From positions 124,001 through 188,000 of the forward strand of contig JAJVIO010000008.1 of NCBI GenBank assembly GCA_022071975.1: DNA of 64,000 nt, written 5' to 3'. Below the pieces are notes generated by a model. The model saw only the letters and a program-made list of their open reading frames with translations, did not search any database and was not told the DNA's origin. Positions 43,683 through 53,140 of this stretch are shown one piece after another. Origin of the DNA: Planctomycetota bacterium. Its GTDB lineage: Bacteria; Planctomycetota; UBA8742; UBA2392. The translations under genes and the position numbers were made by a program. The first letter of the stretch is position 1; the number at the start of each line of letters is the position of its first letter.

Positions 43683-45605
43683 ATGGGTAGAGGTGCGGCA
43701 TTGGCGAAGCTTTCACTCAAACTGGCTGAACCGGGGCGAATGCCCTCCAGTTCGGCAATGTTCGTCAAGCTGATGAGCTTGCTGGTGATGTCGGCCGCGC
43801 TGATCGGCGTGATCTACATGCTGCTCAACTACTCGTGGCAGGACCAGCGCCAGAGCTGGGACTGGGAGCCGGAGAAGATCCGCACCAACTTCGACCCTCT
43901 GCTCACCACCGAACAGATCCGCGAGCTGTTCGAGAAGAAGCGGCAGGAGTGGTTCACCAAGAATCCCATCAACCAGATACCCGTCGAAACCGGCGAGCAG
44001 GAGGATCCGCGCAAGGTGAACCAGCCGGCCGGCAACCGCGTCGCCACGCCCTTCGGCAATGACGACTCGCCCGCACCGCCGCCCCCGGACCCATACTCGC
44101 CCGGTTTAGACCAGCGTGAAGAGGTCCGGCGCGACGCCGACCACGAACTGAAACTCGCCGAAAAGCTGACCCTGCCGCCCGTTTTCGAGCTGCTGGATGA
44201 AACCCAGAACCTGCTCGACTTCATACCTTTCGAAGACGGCTCGCGCGAAAAGACCATGAACGAGTTCGCGGCCTATCGCGGCCGCCAGGCCCCCACCAAT
44301 GAGTTGCTGGCGCTGCAGATCCTGCGCAAGCTGCCCGCCCCCGGCGGCTCCGGGCACGCGGAGTACGCGGCCAAGGTTGACGCGCAGGGCTGGTACTTCG
44401 GCAAGTCGCAGCAGGCGCTTGAAGTGTATCGCGGCCGTGGCTTTGCGGCCGAGGGCCGCCTGTTCGACCTCTACGAGATCAGGCCGGAGAAGCCGATCGT
44501 GCTGCAGGACGGCGCGAAGATCGAGGTCTACTACGAAGGCGTGGTCGCGCTGCTGGGCCCGGGCCTCGGGCGAAACGAACACCAGATCGAACAGCGCACC
44601 GTGCTGTTCCAGAGCCTGAGTCTCCCCGAGGCGCTGAAGCCGTTCCTGAACACGGCCGGCGCCGTGTCGCACGACGACAAACTGGTCACCGAGCACGTGA
44701 TGGTCAAGTTGAGCGGCGCTTTCCTGCGCCGCTGGATCTACAGCCGCGAGGTCAAGCCCTACAGCACAAAGGCCAAGCAGGTGCTGACGCAGGACCACCT
44801 CCCCCTGCTGCTGACCGCCGACCTGGCTGTAAGCGAAGTCTCGAAGTACGAGCTGACGGACGAGCTGTTGCAGCAGGTCCGTGACGCCATGCGCGAGGAC
44901 CCCGTGTTCCTGGAAACCGAGGCCGCTTACTACGCCATGCTGGCGCGCGCCAACGCCCCCGACGACCAGGTCGAGGTGGTGCCCGAGATCGGCTACTTCG
45001 ACCTCGCGGGCGCCGAGACCGGGCCGCGCTACCGCGGGCAGGGTATTCACGTGGACGGCATGATCGGGGACGACTACGCGCCGGTGATTTTGCCCCCAAA
45101 CATCAGCGGCCTGCGCCGCGTGTTCCGTGCCCTGGTGCTGCACGACACCGCCAACCTGGAATCACCCAAGCGCTACCTGGTGGACATGATCGAGCCCCCC
45201 ACGGGGCTGGAGCCGCGCGCGCTGATCGCCATGGACGCGCGCTACTACCGCAACGTGTTTGAAACAACCAGCAGCAGTTCGACGATTCGCCCCCTGCTGA
45301 TCGTCAAGCGAGTGCGCGGTCTGCGCGATGAAACCGGGGGCAGCGACTGGATTTACGGCCTGCTGGGCATGATCGGCATCCTGGTGCTGATGTCGGTACT
45401 GACCTGGTTCATCCTGAGTGAACGTCGCGAGCGCGCGCGATTTGAGGCCAGCACCCTGGAGCTTTCCCGCAACCGCCTCAAGAAGCAGGGCGGCCTGAAA
45501 CTCAAGCCCCTGCCCGGCGCCAAGGGCGGCGAGCCTGAGACCAAGCCCGAAGCATCCCCCGAGAAGCCTGCTGCGGGCGACACCCCCGCCGATGACAAGC
45601 AATAG
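43683..45605 (+). CDS. Large membrane protein of unknown function, TM at both ends
   Basis: Up to 640 residues. The ATG at 43683 abuts the inverted repeat GGAACGG/CCGTTCC; internal ATGs at 43740 or 43758 give a cleaner start before the first TM (VKLMSLLVMSAALIGVIYML). A long extracytoplasmic region of about 500 residues follows, including a Pro-rich linker and RRVFRALVLHDTANLESPKRY. The second TM is GLLGMIGILVLMSVLTWFIL, followed by a charged tail. Not recognised; it may be the membrane partner of the FHA protein. Confidence 0.6.
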   Translation: MGRGAALAKLSLKLAEPGRMPSSSAMFVKLMSLLVMSAALIGVIYMLLNYSWQDQRQSWDWEPEKIRTNFDPLLTTEQIRELFEKKRQEWFTKNPINQIPVETGEQEDPRKVNQPAGNRVATPFGNDDSPAPPPPDPYSPGLDQREEVRRDADHELKLAEKLTLPPVFELLDETQNLLDFIPFEDGSREKTMNEFAAYRGRQAPTNELLALQILRKLPAPGGSGHAEYAAKVDAQGWYFGKSQQALEVYRGRGFAAEGRLFDLYEIRPEKPIVLQDGAKIEVYYEGVVALLGPGLGRNEHQIEQRTVLFQSLSLPEALKPFLNTAGAVSHDDKLVTEHVMVKLSGAFLRRWIYSREVKPYSTKAKQVLTQDHLPLLLTADLAVSEVSKYELTDELLQQVRDAMREDPVFLETEAAYYAMLARANAPDDQVEVVPEIGYFDLAGAETGPRYRGQGIHVDGMIGDDYAPVILPPNISGLRRVFRALVLHDTANLESPKRYLVDMIEPPTGLEPRALIAMDARYYRNVFETTSSSSTIRPLLIVKRVRGLRDETGGSDWIYGLLGMIGILVLMSVLTWFILSERRERARFEASTLELSRNRLKKQGGLKLKPLPGAKGGEPETKPEASPEKPAAGDTPADDKQ

Positions 45606-45636
45606 TCGTTTTCTTTCGGCGTGCTAGTCTCACGAC

Positions 45637-46722
45637 ATGGAAGTGACCCGCGTACCGGTAAGCCTGGGTGAGCGCAGCTACGACGTCGTGATCGGCGCGA
45701 GGCTGCTCACGGAACTGCGCGCCTTCGCCGAGGCCGCCAGGCCTACTTCGATCTTCCTGGTCACCGACAGCAACGTGGGCCCCCACCACGCCGAAGCCGT
45801 GCAGAATGCCGTGGTCGCCAACCACGTGCTAACGGTACCGGCCGGTGAAAACAGCAAGAGTCTCGCACAACTTGAGGCGCTCTATGACCAGGTGTTTGCC
45901 ACCCGCCAGCTGGATCGCCACTCGCTGATCATCGCCCTTGGCGGCGGTGTGGTCGGTGACCTGGCGGGCTATCTGGCCGCCACGCTGCTGCGCGGTCTGC
46001 GCTACGTGCAGGTTCCCACCAGCCTGCTGGCCATGGTGGATTCCAGCGTCGGCGGCAAAACCGCCATCAACCACGCCAGCGGCAAAAATCTGATCGGCGC
46101 CTTCCACCAGCCGACAGCCGTGTTCTGCGACCTGCACTTTCTGCAGACCTTGCCGGAGCGCGAGTACGTCAGCGCCCTGGCCGAAGTGGTCAAAACAGCG
46201 GCGATCAGCGGCCGGGACCTGCTTTCCATGCTGGAGCACGGCGCGGCGGGCTTGCTCGCCCGTGAACCGGAAACAGTTCAACGCGTGGTGGCGGCATGCA
46301 TCCGCTTCAAGGCAGACGTCGTGATGGACGACGAGCGCGAGACCAGCGGCCGTCGCGCCACGCTCAACTTGGGCCACACTCTCGCGCATGTGCTGGAGAC
46401 CTTGTTTCCCCAGCGCTACCTGCACGGCGAGGCCGTAGCCATCGGCTTGCATGCGGCGCTGCGCCTGTCGGTTGAGCGCGCCAAGCTGAAACCGGCTTTG
46501 GCTGAACGTGTCGCCGCGCTGCTGAAAGCACTCGGCCTGCCCGCCGAGCCGCCGGCTGACCTATCGCCAGAGGCGATGCTGCAGGTGATGCAGGGCGACA
46601 AGAAGCGCGAGGGCCATGCCGTGCACTTCGTGGTGATCTCGGAAATCGGCGAGGCCGGCACCCTGCCCTGCAGGCTGGATGACGCGCTGGCCGCCACGCT
46701 GCTGGGGCGCGGCCATGCATGA
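45637..46722 (+). CDS. aroB: 3-dehydroquinate synthase
   Basis: 361 residues. The NAD-binding motif is ALGGGVVGDLAGYLAATLLRG, followed by QVPTSLLAMVDSSVGGKTAIN, and NLGHTLAHVLE and HGEAVAIGL hold the zinc His residues. It makes dehydroquinate from DAHP in the shikimate pathway. It begins 31 bp after the membrane-protein gene and overlaps dprA by 8 bp. Confidence 0.95.
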   Translation: MEVTRVPVSLGERSYDVVIGARLLTELRAFAEAARPTSIFLVTDSNVGPHHAEAVQNAVVANHVLTVPAGENSKSLAQLEALYDQVFATRQLDRHSLIIALGGGVVGDLAGYLAATLLRGLRYVQVPTSLLAMVDSSVGGKTAINHASGKNLIGAFHQPTAVFCDLHFLQTLPEREYVSALAEVVKTAAISGRDLLSMLEHGAAGLLAREPETVQRVVAACIRFKADVVMDDERETSGRRATLNLGHTLAHVLETLFPQRYLHGEAVAIGLHAALRLSVERAKLKPALAERVAALLKALGLPAEPPADLSPEAMLQVMQGDKKREGHAVHFVVISEIGEAGTLPCRLDDALAATLLGRGHA

Positions 46723-47824
46723 GCTTGAGGCGAAGGTCGCGCTGGCGCTGACCCAGAAGTTTACGCCGCTCGGCATGACCAACCTGTTGAAACGTTTCGG
46801 CAGCGCGAGCGCCGTGGTGTCGGCACCCAAGGCCGAGATCAGCAAAGTGCCCAAGGCCAACAAGCAGGGTGCAGACGCGCTTGCCGAAGTGATCCGCAAA
46901 GGCGAGCACCTGCGCGAACTTGAGGAATGCGAGAAGCACGGAATCCGGCTGCTGCAGCTTGAGGATCCCGGCTATCCGCAGCTTCTGAAACGCATCGACG
47001 ACCCTCCGCCGCTGCTGTACGTGCGCGGCGAGATCACCGGCGACGACGACCTGTCGCTTGCCATCGTCGGCGGCCGCAGCGCCAGCTATTACGGCACCGC
47101 CCAGGCAGCGCGCTTTGCCCGCGATTTCGCCATCCGCCGCGTCACCGTGGTCAGCGGCCTGGCCCGCGGCATCGACACGGCCGCGCACCGAGCCGCCATC
47201 GAGGGCGGCGGGCGCACCATCGCCGTGGTGGGCAGCGGGTTGCTGGATGTCTATCCGCCCGAGAACCAGCAGTTCGCGCTGGAGCTGGCCGAACACGGCG
47301 CGGTGATCGGCGAGTTTCCGCTGCACACTCCCGGCCGCGCGCGCAACTTCCCGCAGCGCAACCGCATCATTTCGGGGCTCAGCCTGGGCGTGCTGGTGGT
47401 TGAGGCTACACGGCGCTCGGGTTCATTGATCACGGCTCGAATGGCCGTTGAGCAAGGGCGCGAGGTGTTCGCCCTGCCCGGCAAGGTGGACAGCGACCTC
47501 AGCCAGGGCCCCCACGATTTGATCCGCGAGGGCGCGCACCTGGTGGCTGAGCCCGCCCACGTCTACGAAGGGCTCGAGATGCTCAAGCTGCTTCCTGAGG
47601 AGAAAGCGCCCGACAAGCGCGCCGACGCCGCGCCCCAGGGCATGTCCCCCACCGAGTCCGCGCTGTGGAAAGTGCTGCAGCCCAGCGATGGCCTGACGGT
47701 GGACGAGTTGATGGGAAAGACCGGCATGGCCGCGGCCCAGGTCACCAGCGGGCTGCTGACCCTCGAGATGAAGCGGCTAGCCAAAGCCCTGCCCGGCAAG
47801 CGTTACGTGCGCTTGGAAGCCTGA
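46715..47824 (+). CDS. dprA: DNA-processing protein DprA
   Basis: The start is at the ATG at 46715; the track start at 46679 overlaps aroB more. 369 residues. A SAM-like N-terminal part is followed by the Rossmann core (VVSGLARGIDTAAHRAAIEGG, AVVGSGLLDVYPPEN, RNRIISGLSLGVLVVEA, GSLITARMAVEQGREVFALPG). A C-terminal winged-helix DprA domain is present (about 305-369). It loads RecA onto incoming ssDNA during transformation. Confidence 0.93.
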   Translation: MHELEAKVALALTQKFTPLGMTNLLKRFGSASAVVSAPKAEISKVPKANKQGADALAEVIRKGEHLRELEECEKHGIRLLQLEDPGYPQLLKRIDDPPPLLYVRGEITGDDDLSLAIVGGRSASYYGTAQAARFARDFAIRRVTVVSGLARGIDTAAHRAAIEGGGRTIAVVGSGLLDVYPPENQQFALELAEHGAVIGEFPLHTPGRARNFPQRNRIISGLSLGVLVVEATRRSGSLITARMAVEQGREVFALPGKVDSDLSQGPHDLIREGAHLVAEPAHVYEGLEMLKLLPEEKAPDKRADAAPQGMSPTESALWKVLQPSDGLTVDELMGKTGMAAAQVTSGLLTLEMKRLAKALPGKRYVRLEA

Positions 47825-47864
47825 CGCACAGACCTATACTCGCGCCACGCCTGCCGGAGTCCGC

Positions 47865-49733
47865 ATGGAGCCGTTCCTTGAAGCGCTGAAAAAGAAGGTC
47901 CTCGTCGGTGACGGGGCCTACGGCACCCTGCTGGCCAGCCGCGGCCTGGTCGCGGGCGGCGGCGTCGGCCCGGTGCTGAACCTGGCCAAGCCGAACTTCG
48001 TGCTGGCCGCGCACCAGGAGTACCTCGAAGCCGGCGCCGATGTAATCGAGACCAACACCTTCGGCGCTGACCCCATGGCCCTAGTCTCCGCCGAGGCCAA
48101 CGTCGGCAGCTATGAAGTCTGCAAGGCCGGAGCGCAACTCGCGCGCCAGGCGGCTGGCGAACGCGCCTACGTGCTGGGCGCCATGGGCCCGCTGTTCCGC
48201 ACCAGCGCCAAGCTCAGTGACGACGAACGCCGCGCCGCATTCACCGAGCAGGCCCGCGGACTGGTGGATGGCGGCGTGGACGCCCTGCTGCTGGAGACCT
48301 TCCCCGACTTGCAGGAGCTGCTGTTTGCGATCGCGGCCGTGCGCAGCGTCGCGCCCAAGACCCCGCTGATCACGCAGATGGCCTTCAGCCTGGCGGGCAC
48401 CACCACCACCGGCATCTCGCCGGAGCGCATGGTGCGCGAGCTTGAGAAGCAGCCCGTGGACGTGATCGGCGCCAACTGCGGCGGCGGCGAGAGCGCGGCC
48501 ATTGAAGTCTGCCGCCGGCTGGTCGAGCTGACCGAAAAGCCGATCAGCATCTACCCCAACCGCGGCCTGGCCGACTTCGACGACCACGGCCGACCTATCT
48601 ACATCGAGAGCAGCGACTACTTCGCCCGCAGCGCGCGGCGCCTGGCCGACCTGGGCGCCAACCTGATCGGCGGTTGCTGCGGCACCACGCCCGAGGACAT
48701 CCGTAAGCTGAAGGCGCAACTGGTCGCCCGCAAGCCCAGCATGCGGCACCTGCGTGTGCCCGCCGAGCCGGCACCCAAGGCCAAGCCGCGCGAGCCGCTG
48801 AAAGTCCAGCCCACTCTGGAAAGCGACCTCGCGGCGCGCCGCGTGGTGGTGGCCGAGGTGGACCCACCCCGAGGCATTGACGCGTCAAGTGAGCTGGACG
48901 GCGCGAAGCTGGTGGTGGAAGCCGGCGCCGACGCGCTGACCATCGCCGACAACCCGCTTTCCATCATGCGCATGAGCAACCTGGCCTTTGCCAGCCTGCT
49001 GATGCAGCGCATGGACGCGCGCATCGTGCTGCACGTCGCCTGCCGCGACCGCAGCCTGATCGGCACCCAGTCGCACCTGCTGGGCGCCTATGCCATGGGC
49101 ATCAGCAACATCCTGGCCGTCACCGGCGACCCGGTTGCCACGCAGGCTTACAAGGGCAGCAGCGGCGTGTTCGACATGGCCAGCCACAAGCTGATCGAGA
49201 TGATTTCGCGCTTCAACCAGGGCGACTTCGCCACCGGCAAAGACGGCGACGCGCGCACGAACTTCTTCGTGGGCGGCGCCTTCAACTGCGCCTCGCGCAA
49301 GCTTGAAAACGAGGTCAAGCGCTTCCAGCGCAAGGTGCAGGCGGGTGCACGCTACATCATGACCCAGCCGGTGTTTGACATCGCCAAGGCCCGCGAAGTT
49401 ACCGCGGCCGTGCGTCCGCTCGGCGTGCCGCTGATCCTCGGCATCATGCCCCTGGTCAGTGAGCGCAATGCCGAGTTCCTGCACCACGAAGTGCCGGGCA
49501 TCGACGTGCCGGAGAACATCCGCGAACGCATGAAAGGCAAGCGCGGCGAGGCCGGCCGCGCGGAAGGCGTGGCGATCAGCAAGGAGTTGATGGAACAGAT
49601 CGCGCCCGAGGTGCAGGGCTATTACCTGATCACGCCCATGAGCCGCTACGACATGATCGCCGAGCTGACCCGATTTGCGCGTACTTTGCGGAGTTCGAAC
49701 GCTGCAGAAAGTCCGAACCGCAATTACCAATAA
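47865..49733 (+). CDS. Bifunctional homocysteine S-methyltransferase / methylenetetrahydrofolate reductase
   Basis: 622 residues. Residues 1-295 are a homocysteine S-methyltransferase barrel with the zinc Cys motifs GANCGGGES and GGCCGTTPEDIR. Residues 325-610 are the FAD-dependent MetF domain (VVVAEVDPPRG, NILAVTGDP, GARYIMTQPVFD). It joins 5-methyl-THF formation to methionine-synthesis chemistry, as in the YitJ type. No cobalamin-binding domain is fused. Confidence 0.92.
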   Translation: MEPFLEALKKKVLVGDGAYGTLLASRGLVAGGGVGPVLNLAKPNFVLAAHQEYLEAGADVIETNTFGADPMALVSAEANVGSYEVCKAGAQLARQAAGERAYVLGAMGPLFRTSAKLSDDERRAAFTEQARGLVDGGVDALLLETFPDLQELLFAIAAVRSVAPKTPLITQMAFSLAGTTTTGISPERMVRELEKQPVDVIGANCGGGESAAIEVCRRLVELTEKPISIYPNRGLADFDDHGRPIYIESSDYFARSARRLADLGANLIGGCCGTTPEDIRKLKAQLVARKPSMRHLRVPAEPAPKAKPREPLKVQPTLESDLAARRVVVAEVDPPRGIDASSELDGAKLVVEAGADALTIADNPLSIMRMSNLAFASLLMQRMDARIVLHVACRDRSLIGTQSHLLGAYAMGISNILAVTGDPVATQAYKGSSGVFDMASHKLIEMISRFNQGDFATGKDGDARTNFFVGGAFNCASRKLENEVKRFQRKVQAGARYIMTQPVFDIAKAREVTAAVRPLGVPLILGIMPLVSERNAEFLHHEVPGIDVPENIRERMKGKRGEAGRAEGVAISKELMEQIAPEVQGYYLITPMSRYDMIAELTRFARTLRSSNAAESPNRNYQ

Positions 49734-49806
49734 CCAATTACCAATGACCAGTTTCGGGCAAATCAGCATTCCATTGGTAACTGGTAATTGGTTGTTGGTT
49801 ATTGGC
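49724..49806. repeat. AATTACCAAT inverted-repeat element
   Basis: CAATTACCAATAACCAATTACC is mirrored by GGTAATTGGTTGTTGGTTATTGG around a central spacer. It is an AT-rich palindromic element between the Met gene and plsY, sharply lower in GC than its flanks. Confidence 0.7.
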
Positions 49807-49820
49807 TGTTCCAGTAGCTC

Positions 49821-50486
49821 ATGATCTACGCCTGGATTGTCGGCACGCTGCTTGTCTCCTACCTGGTGGGCGGCATTCCGTTCGGCCTGCTGGCCGGCAA
49901 GCTGGTCAAGGGCGTGGACATCCGCCAGCACGGCAGCCGCAACATCGGCGCCACCAACGCGGCCCGGGTGATCGGCTGGAAGTGGTTCCCCGTGGTGTTG
50001 CTGCTGGATGCGCTGAAAGGCGCCGGCCCCTGCCTGGCCGGCCTGTGGCTGTCCGAGCGCGCCGGCACGGACCTCGCGTTGTTTGCCGCCATCGGCGCCC
50101 TGGCCGGGCACCTGTACTCGGTCTACCTGAAGTTCAAGGGCGGCAAGGGCGTGGCCACCGGCCTGGGCGTGGTGCTGGTGCTGACCGTGGTGCCCGATCT
50201 CCACGCGCCGCTGCCTGCATTGTGCGCGCTGGGTGTGTTCGGCCTGGTGCTGCTGGCGACGCGCATGGTCAGCGTTTCCAGCATAGTGGCGGCCTTGAGC
50301 ATCCCGGCCTTCTACTACGCCTGGCTGGGCGGTACGACCTTCACCGACCCGTACAACAACCGCTTCATCTTTCTGGTGCTGGTCAGCCTGTTTGTGGTGG
50401 TCAAACATCGCGCGAATATCCGTAGAATCATGAGCGGCACGGAGCCGCGTATCGGCCGCAAAAAGCCCGAGGTGACGAATGGCTGA
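49821..50486 (+). CDS. plsY: Glycerol-3-phosphate acyltransferase PlsY
   Basis: 221 residues, membrane protein. SYLVGGIPFGLLAGKLVKGVD and IRQHGSRNIGATNAARVIG are loop 1 motifs, and YLKFKGGKGVATGLG is the acyl-phosphate/phosphate loop. It makes lysophosphatidate from acyl-phosphate. It overlaps gpsA, its substrate-producing enzyme, by 8 bp. Confidence 0.94.
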   Translation: MIYAWIVGTLLVSYLVGGIPFGLLAGKLVKGVDIRQHGSRNIGATNAARVIGWKWFPVVLLLDALKGAGPCLAGLWLSERAGTDLALFAAIGALAGHLYSVYLKFKGGKGVATGLGVVLVLTVVPDLHAPLPALCALGVFGLVLLATRMVSVSSIVAALSIPAFYYAWLGGTTFTDPYNNRFIFLVLVSLFVVVKHRANIRRIMSGTEPRIGRKKPEVTNG

Positions 50487-51462
50487 AGTACTGATCATCG
50501 GCGCCGGCAGCTGGGGCACCGCCTTCGGCATGCTGCTGGCGGGCGCGGGCCACCGCGTCACGCTGTATGAGCGCCTTGCCGAGTATGCGCGCGAAATGGC
50601 CGAAACCCGCGTCAACCGCGTGTTCCTGCCGGGCATGAAGTTCCCGGCCGGGCTGGAAGCCAGCAACGATTTCGACGGCCTGGAGCGCTTCGACTGGTGC
50701 GTATGCGCCGTGCCCACGCGCTTCATCCGCTCCGAGTTCATGCGTCTGGGCGCGAACTACCCGGCCGAGCTGCCGCTGGTAAGCCTGAGCAAGGGCATCG
50801 AGCAGGAGACCATCAAGTTCCCCACCCAGATCCTGGCAGAGACTACGCACGCGAAACACCTGCTGTGCCTGTCGGGCCCCAGCCACGCCGAAGAAGTGGC
50901 CCGCGGCCTGCCCACCGTGGTGGTCAGCGCCGGCGATGAAAGCCGCGCCCAGGCATTGGCAGAGCTGGTCAGCACGCCGACTTTCCGCGTCTACTACAGC
51001 ACCGACCTCAAGGGCGTGGAGCTTTCGGGCGCGGCCAAGAACGTGGTGGCGATCGCGGCCGGCATCCTGGACGGCCTGAAGCTCGGCGACAACGCCAAGG
51101 CGGCCCTGCTGGCGCGCGGCCTGGCGGAGATCGCCCGGCTCGGCCACGCGATCGGCGCCGAGGAGCGCACCTTCAGCGGACTGAGCGGAATCGGCGACCT
51201 GATCACCACCTGCACCTCGCCCCACGGGCGCAATCTTCGCTTCGGCCGCCGCATCGGCGAAGGCGAAAAGCCCGAGGCGATTCTCGCCTCCATGCAGATG
51301 GTGGTGGAGGGTTACAACACGGCCCGAGCCCTGCGCGAGCTCGCCCAGCAGCACGGCGTGGAGATGCCCATCTGCGAGGAAGTCTGCAACGTGATCTACG
51401 ACAACGCCGACCCCAGAGAGGCCGTCACCCGCCTGATGACTCGCTCGTTGAAGGCTGAGTAG
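50479..51462 (+). CDS. gpsA: Glycerol-3-phosphate dehydrogenase (NAD(P)+)
   Basis: 327 residues. The dinucleotide fold is LIIGAGSWGTAFGMLLAGAG; LSGPSHAEEVARGLPT, ELSGAAKNVVAIAAG (catalytic Lys) and TFSGLSGIGDLITTC follow. It supplies glycerol 3-phosphate for phospholipid synthesis, consistent with its coupling to plsY. Confidence 0.95.
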   Translation: MAEVLIIGAGSWGTAFGMLLAGAGHRVTLYERLAEYAREMAETRVNRVFLPGMKFPAGLEASNDFDGLERFDWCVCAVPTRFIRSEFMRLGANYPAELPLVSLSKGIEQETIKFPTQILAETTHAKHLLCLSGPSHAEEVARGLPTVVVSAGDESRAQALAELVSTPTFRVYYSTDLKGVELSGAAKNVVAIAAGILDGLKLGDNAKAALLARGLAEIARLGHAIGAEERTFSGLSGIGDLITTCTSPHGRNLRFGRRIGEGEKPEAILASMQMVVEGYNTARALRELAQQHGVEMPICEEVCNVIYDNADPREAVTRLMTRSLKAE

Positions 51463-51468
51463 CAATGG

Positions 51469-52533
51469 CTAATCGTTTTCAAGCCAGTTGTGGGTGTAAT
51501 GGAACAAGCTGCTGGGGACGACTTTATCGAACGCGTGGTCCTCTACGGTGACACGAAGCAAGCCCCAGTTCCTTGTGTCGATTGGCGTGCGCCAGAATGT
51601 AAAGCTATCCGTACGATAGTAGTCGATCGCGTCTGTTCGGGAGATAGATGTCCACGAGCAAAAGCGTGAGTATCCCGCAGGCCAGTTATAGACCGCTGAA
51701 GTTCTGGGATACGTCAGCTCCCATCGCGCCGAATCCTTGTAGAGAAAGATGCTGATCTCAGTATCGAAGGGATTGGACACGGACATCGAAACGTGCCACC
51801 CCATTTCTTCAACCCTACCCAGTTCGTAGCTCACGCTGCCCCAGAGGTGAACTTGATCCTCTGCCGACGCTCCTGCCGGTCGCGCCGGGCCGGCAGCTTC
51901 CACGGGCAACATGTTGCCGTGCTCGGCCGGGTCCGCCCCCAAGCCGTACGGGATGAGGAACCAATGGCGCACGTTCTTGACGTCAACCCGTACCCAGTAG
52001 TCCTTGAAGTCAGGAGGCAGCCAATCGAATTCGCCGGACGAGCTTCCCTGCACGGAACCCATGCCACCGACCCACGAGTTGACGATAAGGTTGGCATTCC
52101 GAGCATCGCGCACGACCTTGCCGTCGCACACCACGCTCATTTTGATGTCACCCGGCGCCGGGCCGGTCGGAGACTGCATGCGCCCCTCTTCGTCAAACAT
52201 GTTCGAGAAGAAGCGCAAACTCAACGAGACTCCATCTTCGAGTTGCCAGAGACTGACCCAACTGAATCCCCAGGGCGTGTCGATCGAGCCGTAGTTCACA
52301 GAGTCGATCCGGTTGTCAGTTCGCGCGATCTGATCATCGCTGACCCAATCATCCGCACCGAACTGCGTGCTCGGCCACCAGTCGCCCCAGTTCCTGACGG
52401 GTACGTCTTTGGTTTCCTCTGGCGCGGCAGTTTGATCGTGTTTTGCTTGATTTACCGCCGCGCAGCTCAAAGTGACGCCGATGGTGACCAGGCAGCCGAA
52501 GCACAACATTGGCGAAAAGACTCGGCGCATCAT
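51469..52533 (-). CDS. Hypothetical lipoprotein
   Basis: The track start at 52626 adds 31 residues; the ATG at 52533 gives a lipoprotein signal ending at VTLSC and 354 residues. The mature part has Trp-rich, beta-rich sequence (WGDWWPSTQFGADDWVSDDQ; GFSWVSLWQLEDGVSLSLRF). No family is recognised. It is convergent with gpsA, with 6 bp between stops. Lower GC than its neighbours suggests accessory origin. Confidence 0.55.
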   Translation of the reverse strand: MMRRVFSPMLCFGCLVTIGVTLSCAAVNQAKHDQTAAPEETKDVPVRNWGDWWPSTQFGADDWVSDDQIARTDNRIDSVNYGSIDTPWGFSWVSLWQLEDGVSLSLRFFSNMFDEEGRMQSPTGPAPGDIKMSVVCDGKVVRDARNANLIVNSWVGGMGSVQGSSSGEFDWLPPDFKDYWVRVDVKNVRHWFLIPYGLGADPAEHGNMLPVEAAGPARPAGASAEDQVHLWGSVSYELGRVEEMGWHVSMSVSNPFDTEISIFLYKDSARWELTYPRTSAVYNWPAGYSRFCSWTSISRTDAIDYYRTDSFTFWRTPIDTRNWGLLRVTVEDHAFDKVVPSSLFHYTHNWLEND

Positions 52534-52864
52534 GGGATGCTCCGGGGGTGATTGCGGGACGAAAAGACTAACTCGACGAACCCACCGCAGTCCAATGCAA
52601 ATCGTCAACTCGATACCCTGGGACATCTGTGTGGAGTGATCACCTTGACCGAGCCAAAGTAAATGAGAGCTCGCCGCGCACGCGCAGTTATCTACATAAG
52701 TCAGGCTTCACTTTTCAGCTTTGGCAGTTGATCAAAACCGATGGTTCGTACGCGGAGTTCTGTTCCGGTTGGAGTCTCTTGAGATAGCCGACTACGGGGA
52801 CAGTCCCCAACTGCGGGGACAGTCCCCGTCCGTTGCGTCCGCAGCTATGACCTGAATCGCTACC
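52534..52864. other. Intergenic region without a gene
   Basis: No credible coding frame. It contains the GGGGACAGTCCCC tandem pair (52795-52827) and otherwise lower-GC, featureless DNA. Confidence 0.55.
52795..52827. repeat. GGGGACAGTCCCC tandem palindrome, second locus
   Basis: Two CGGGGACAGTCCCC units separated by AACTG, identical over 33 bp to 34995-35027, about 18 kb away. Confidence 0.88.
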
Positions 52865-53140
52865 TTACTTCGCAGCGATGGCTTGTTTGGCGGCTTCGGC
52901 TATGGCCGGGGCGTCCAACTTGTACTTGCGCCATAGGCTGTCGGGGTCGCCTGACTCACTGATGGTATCCTGGGCGCCCGCGAAGCATACCGGCGTTGGG
53001 CGGGGACGTGCCAGCGCTTCAGCCACCGCACCGCCTAGGCCGCCGAACACGTTGCTGTCCTCGGCCTTGACAGTCGCGGCGAAGGTGCCGCGACCGCGGA
53101 CAGGAATGTCCGCGCCACAGAACAGTTTGCCGCTCACCAC
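52865..53140 (-). pseudogene. Transketolase C-terminal domain fragment (91 aa)
   Basis: A GTG at 53140 overlaps the PyrK-like stop. The sequence VKAEDSNVFGGLGGAVAEAL and ESGDPDSLWRKYKLDAPAI match the final domain of transketolases (VEDHxxxGGLGxAVxEAL; SGxPxELLxxYGLDAxxI). The catalytic thiamine-binding parts are absent. It is a remnant of a lost transketolase, or a small stand-alone protein translated with the reductase. Confidence 0.65.

Noticed and set aside
48885-50741. A 618-residue minus-strand ORF
   Set aside because: Antisense to the MetH-N/MetF fusion, plsY and gpsA, which have full family motifs.
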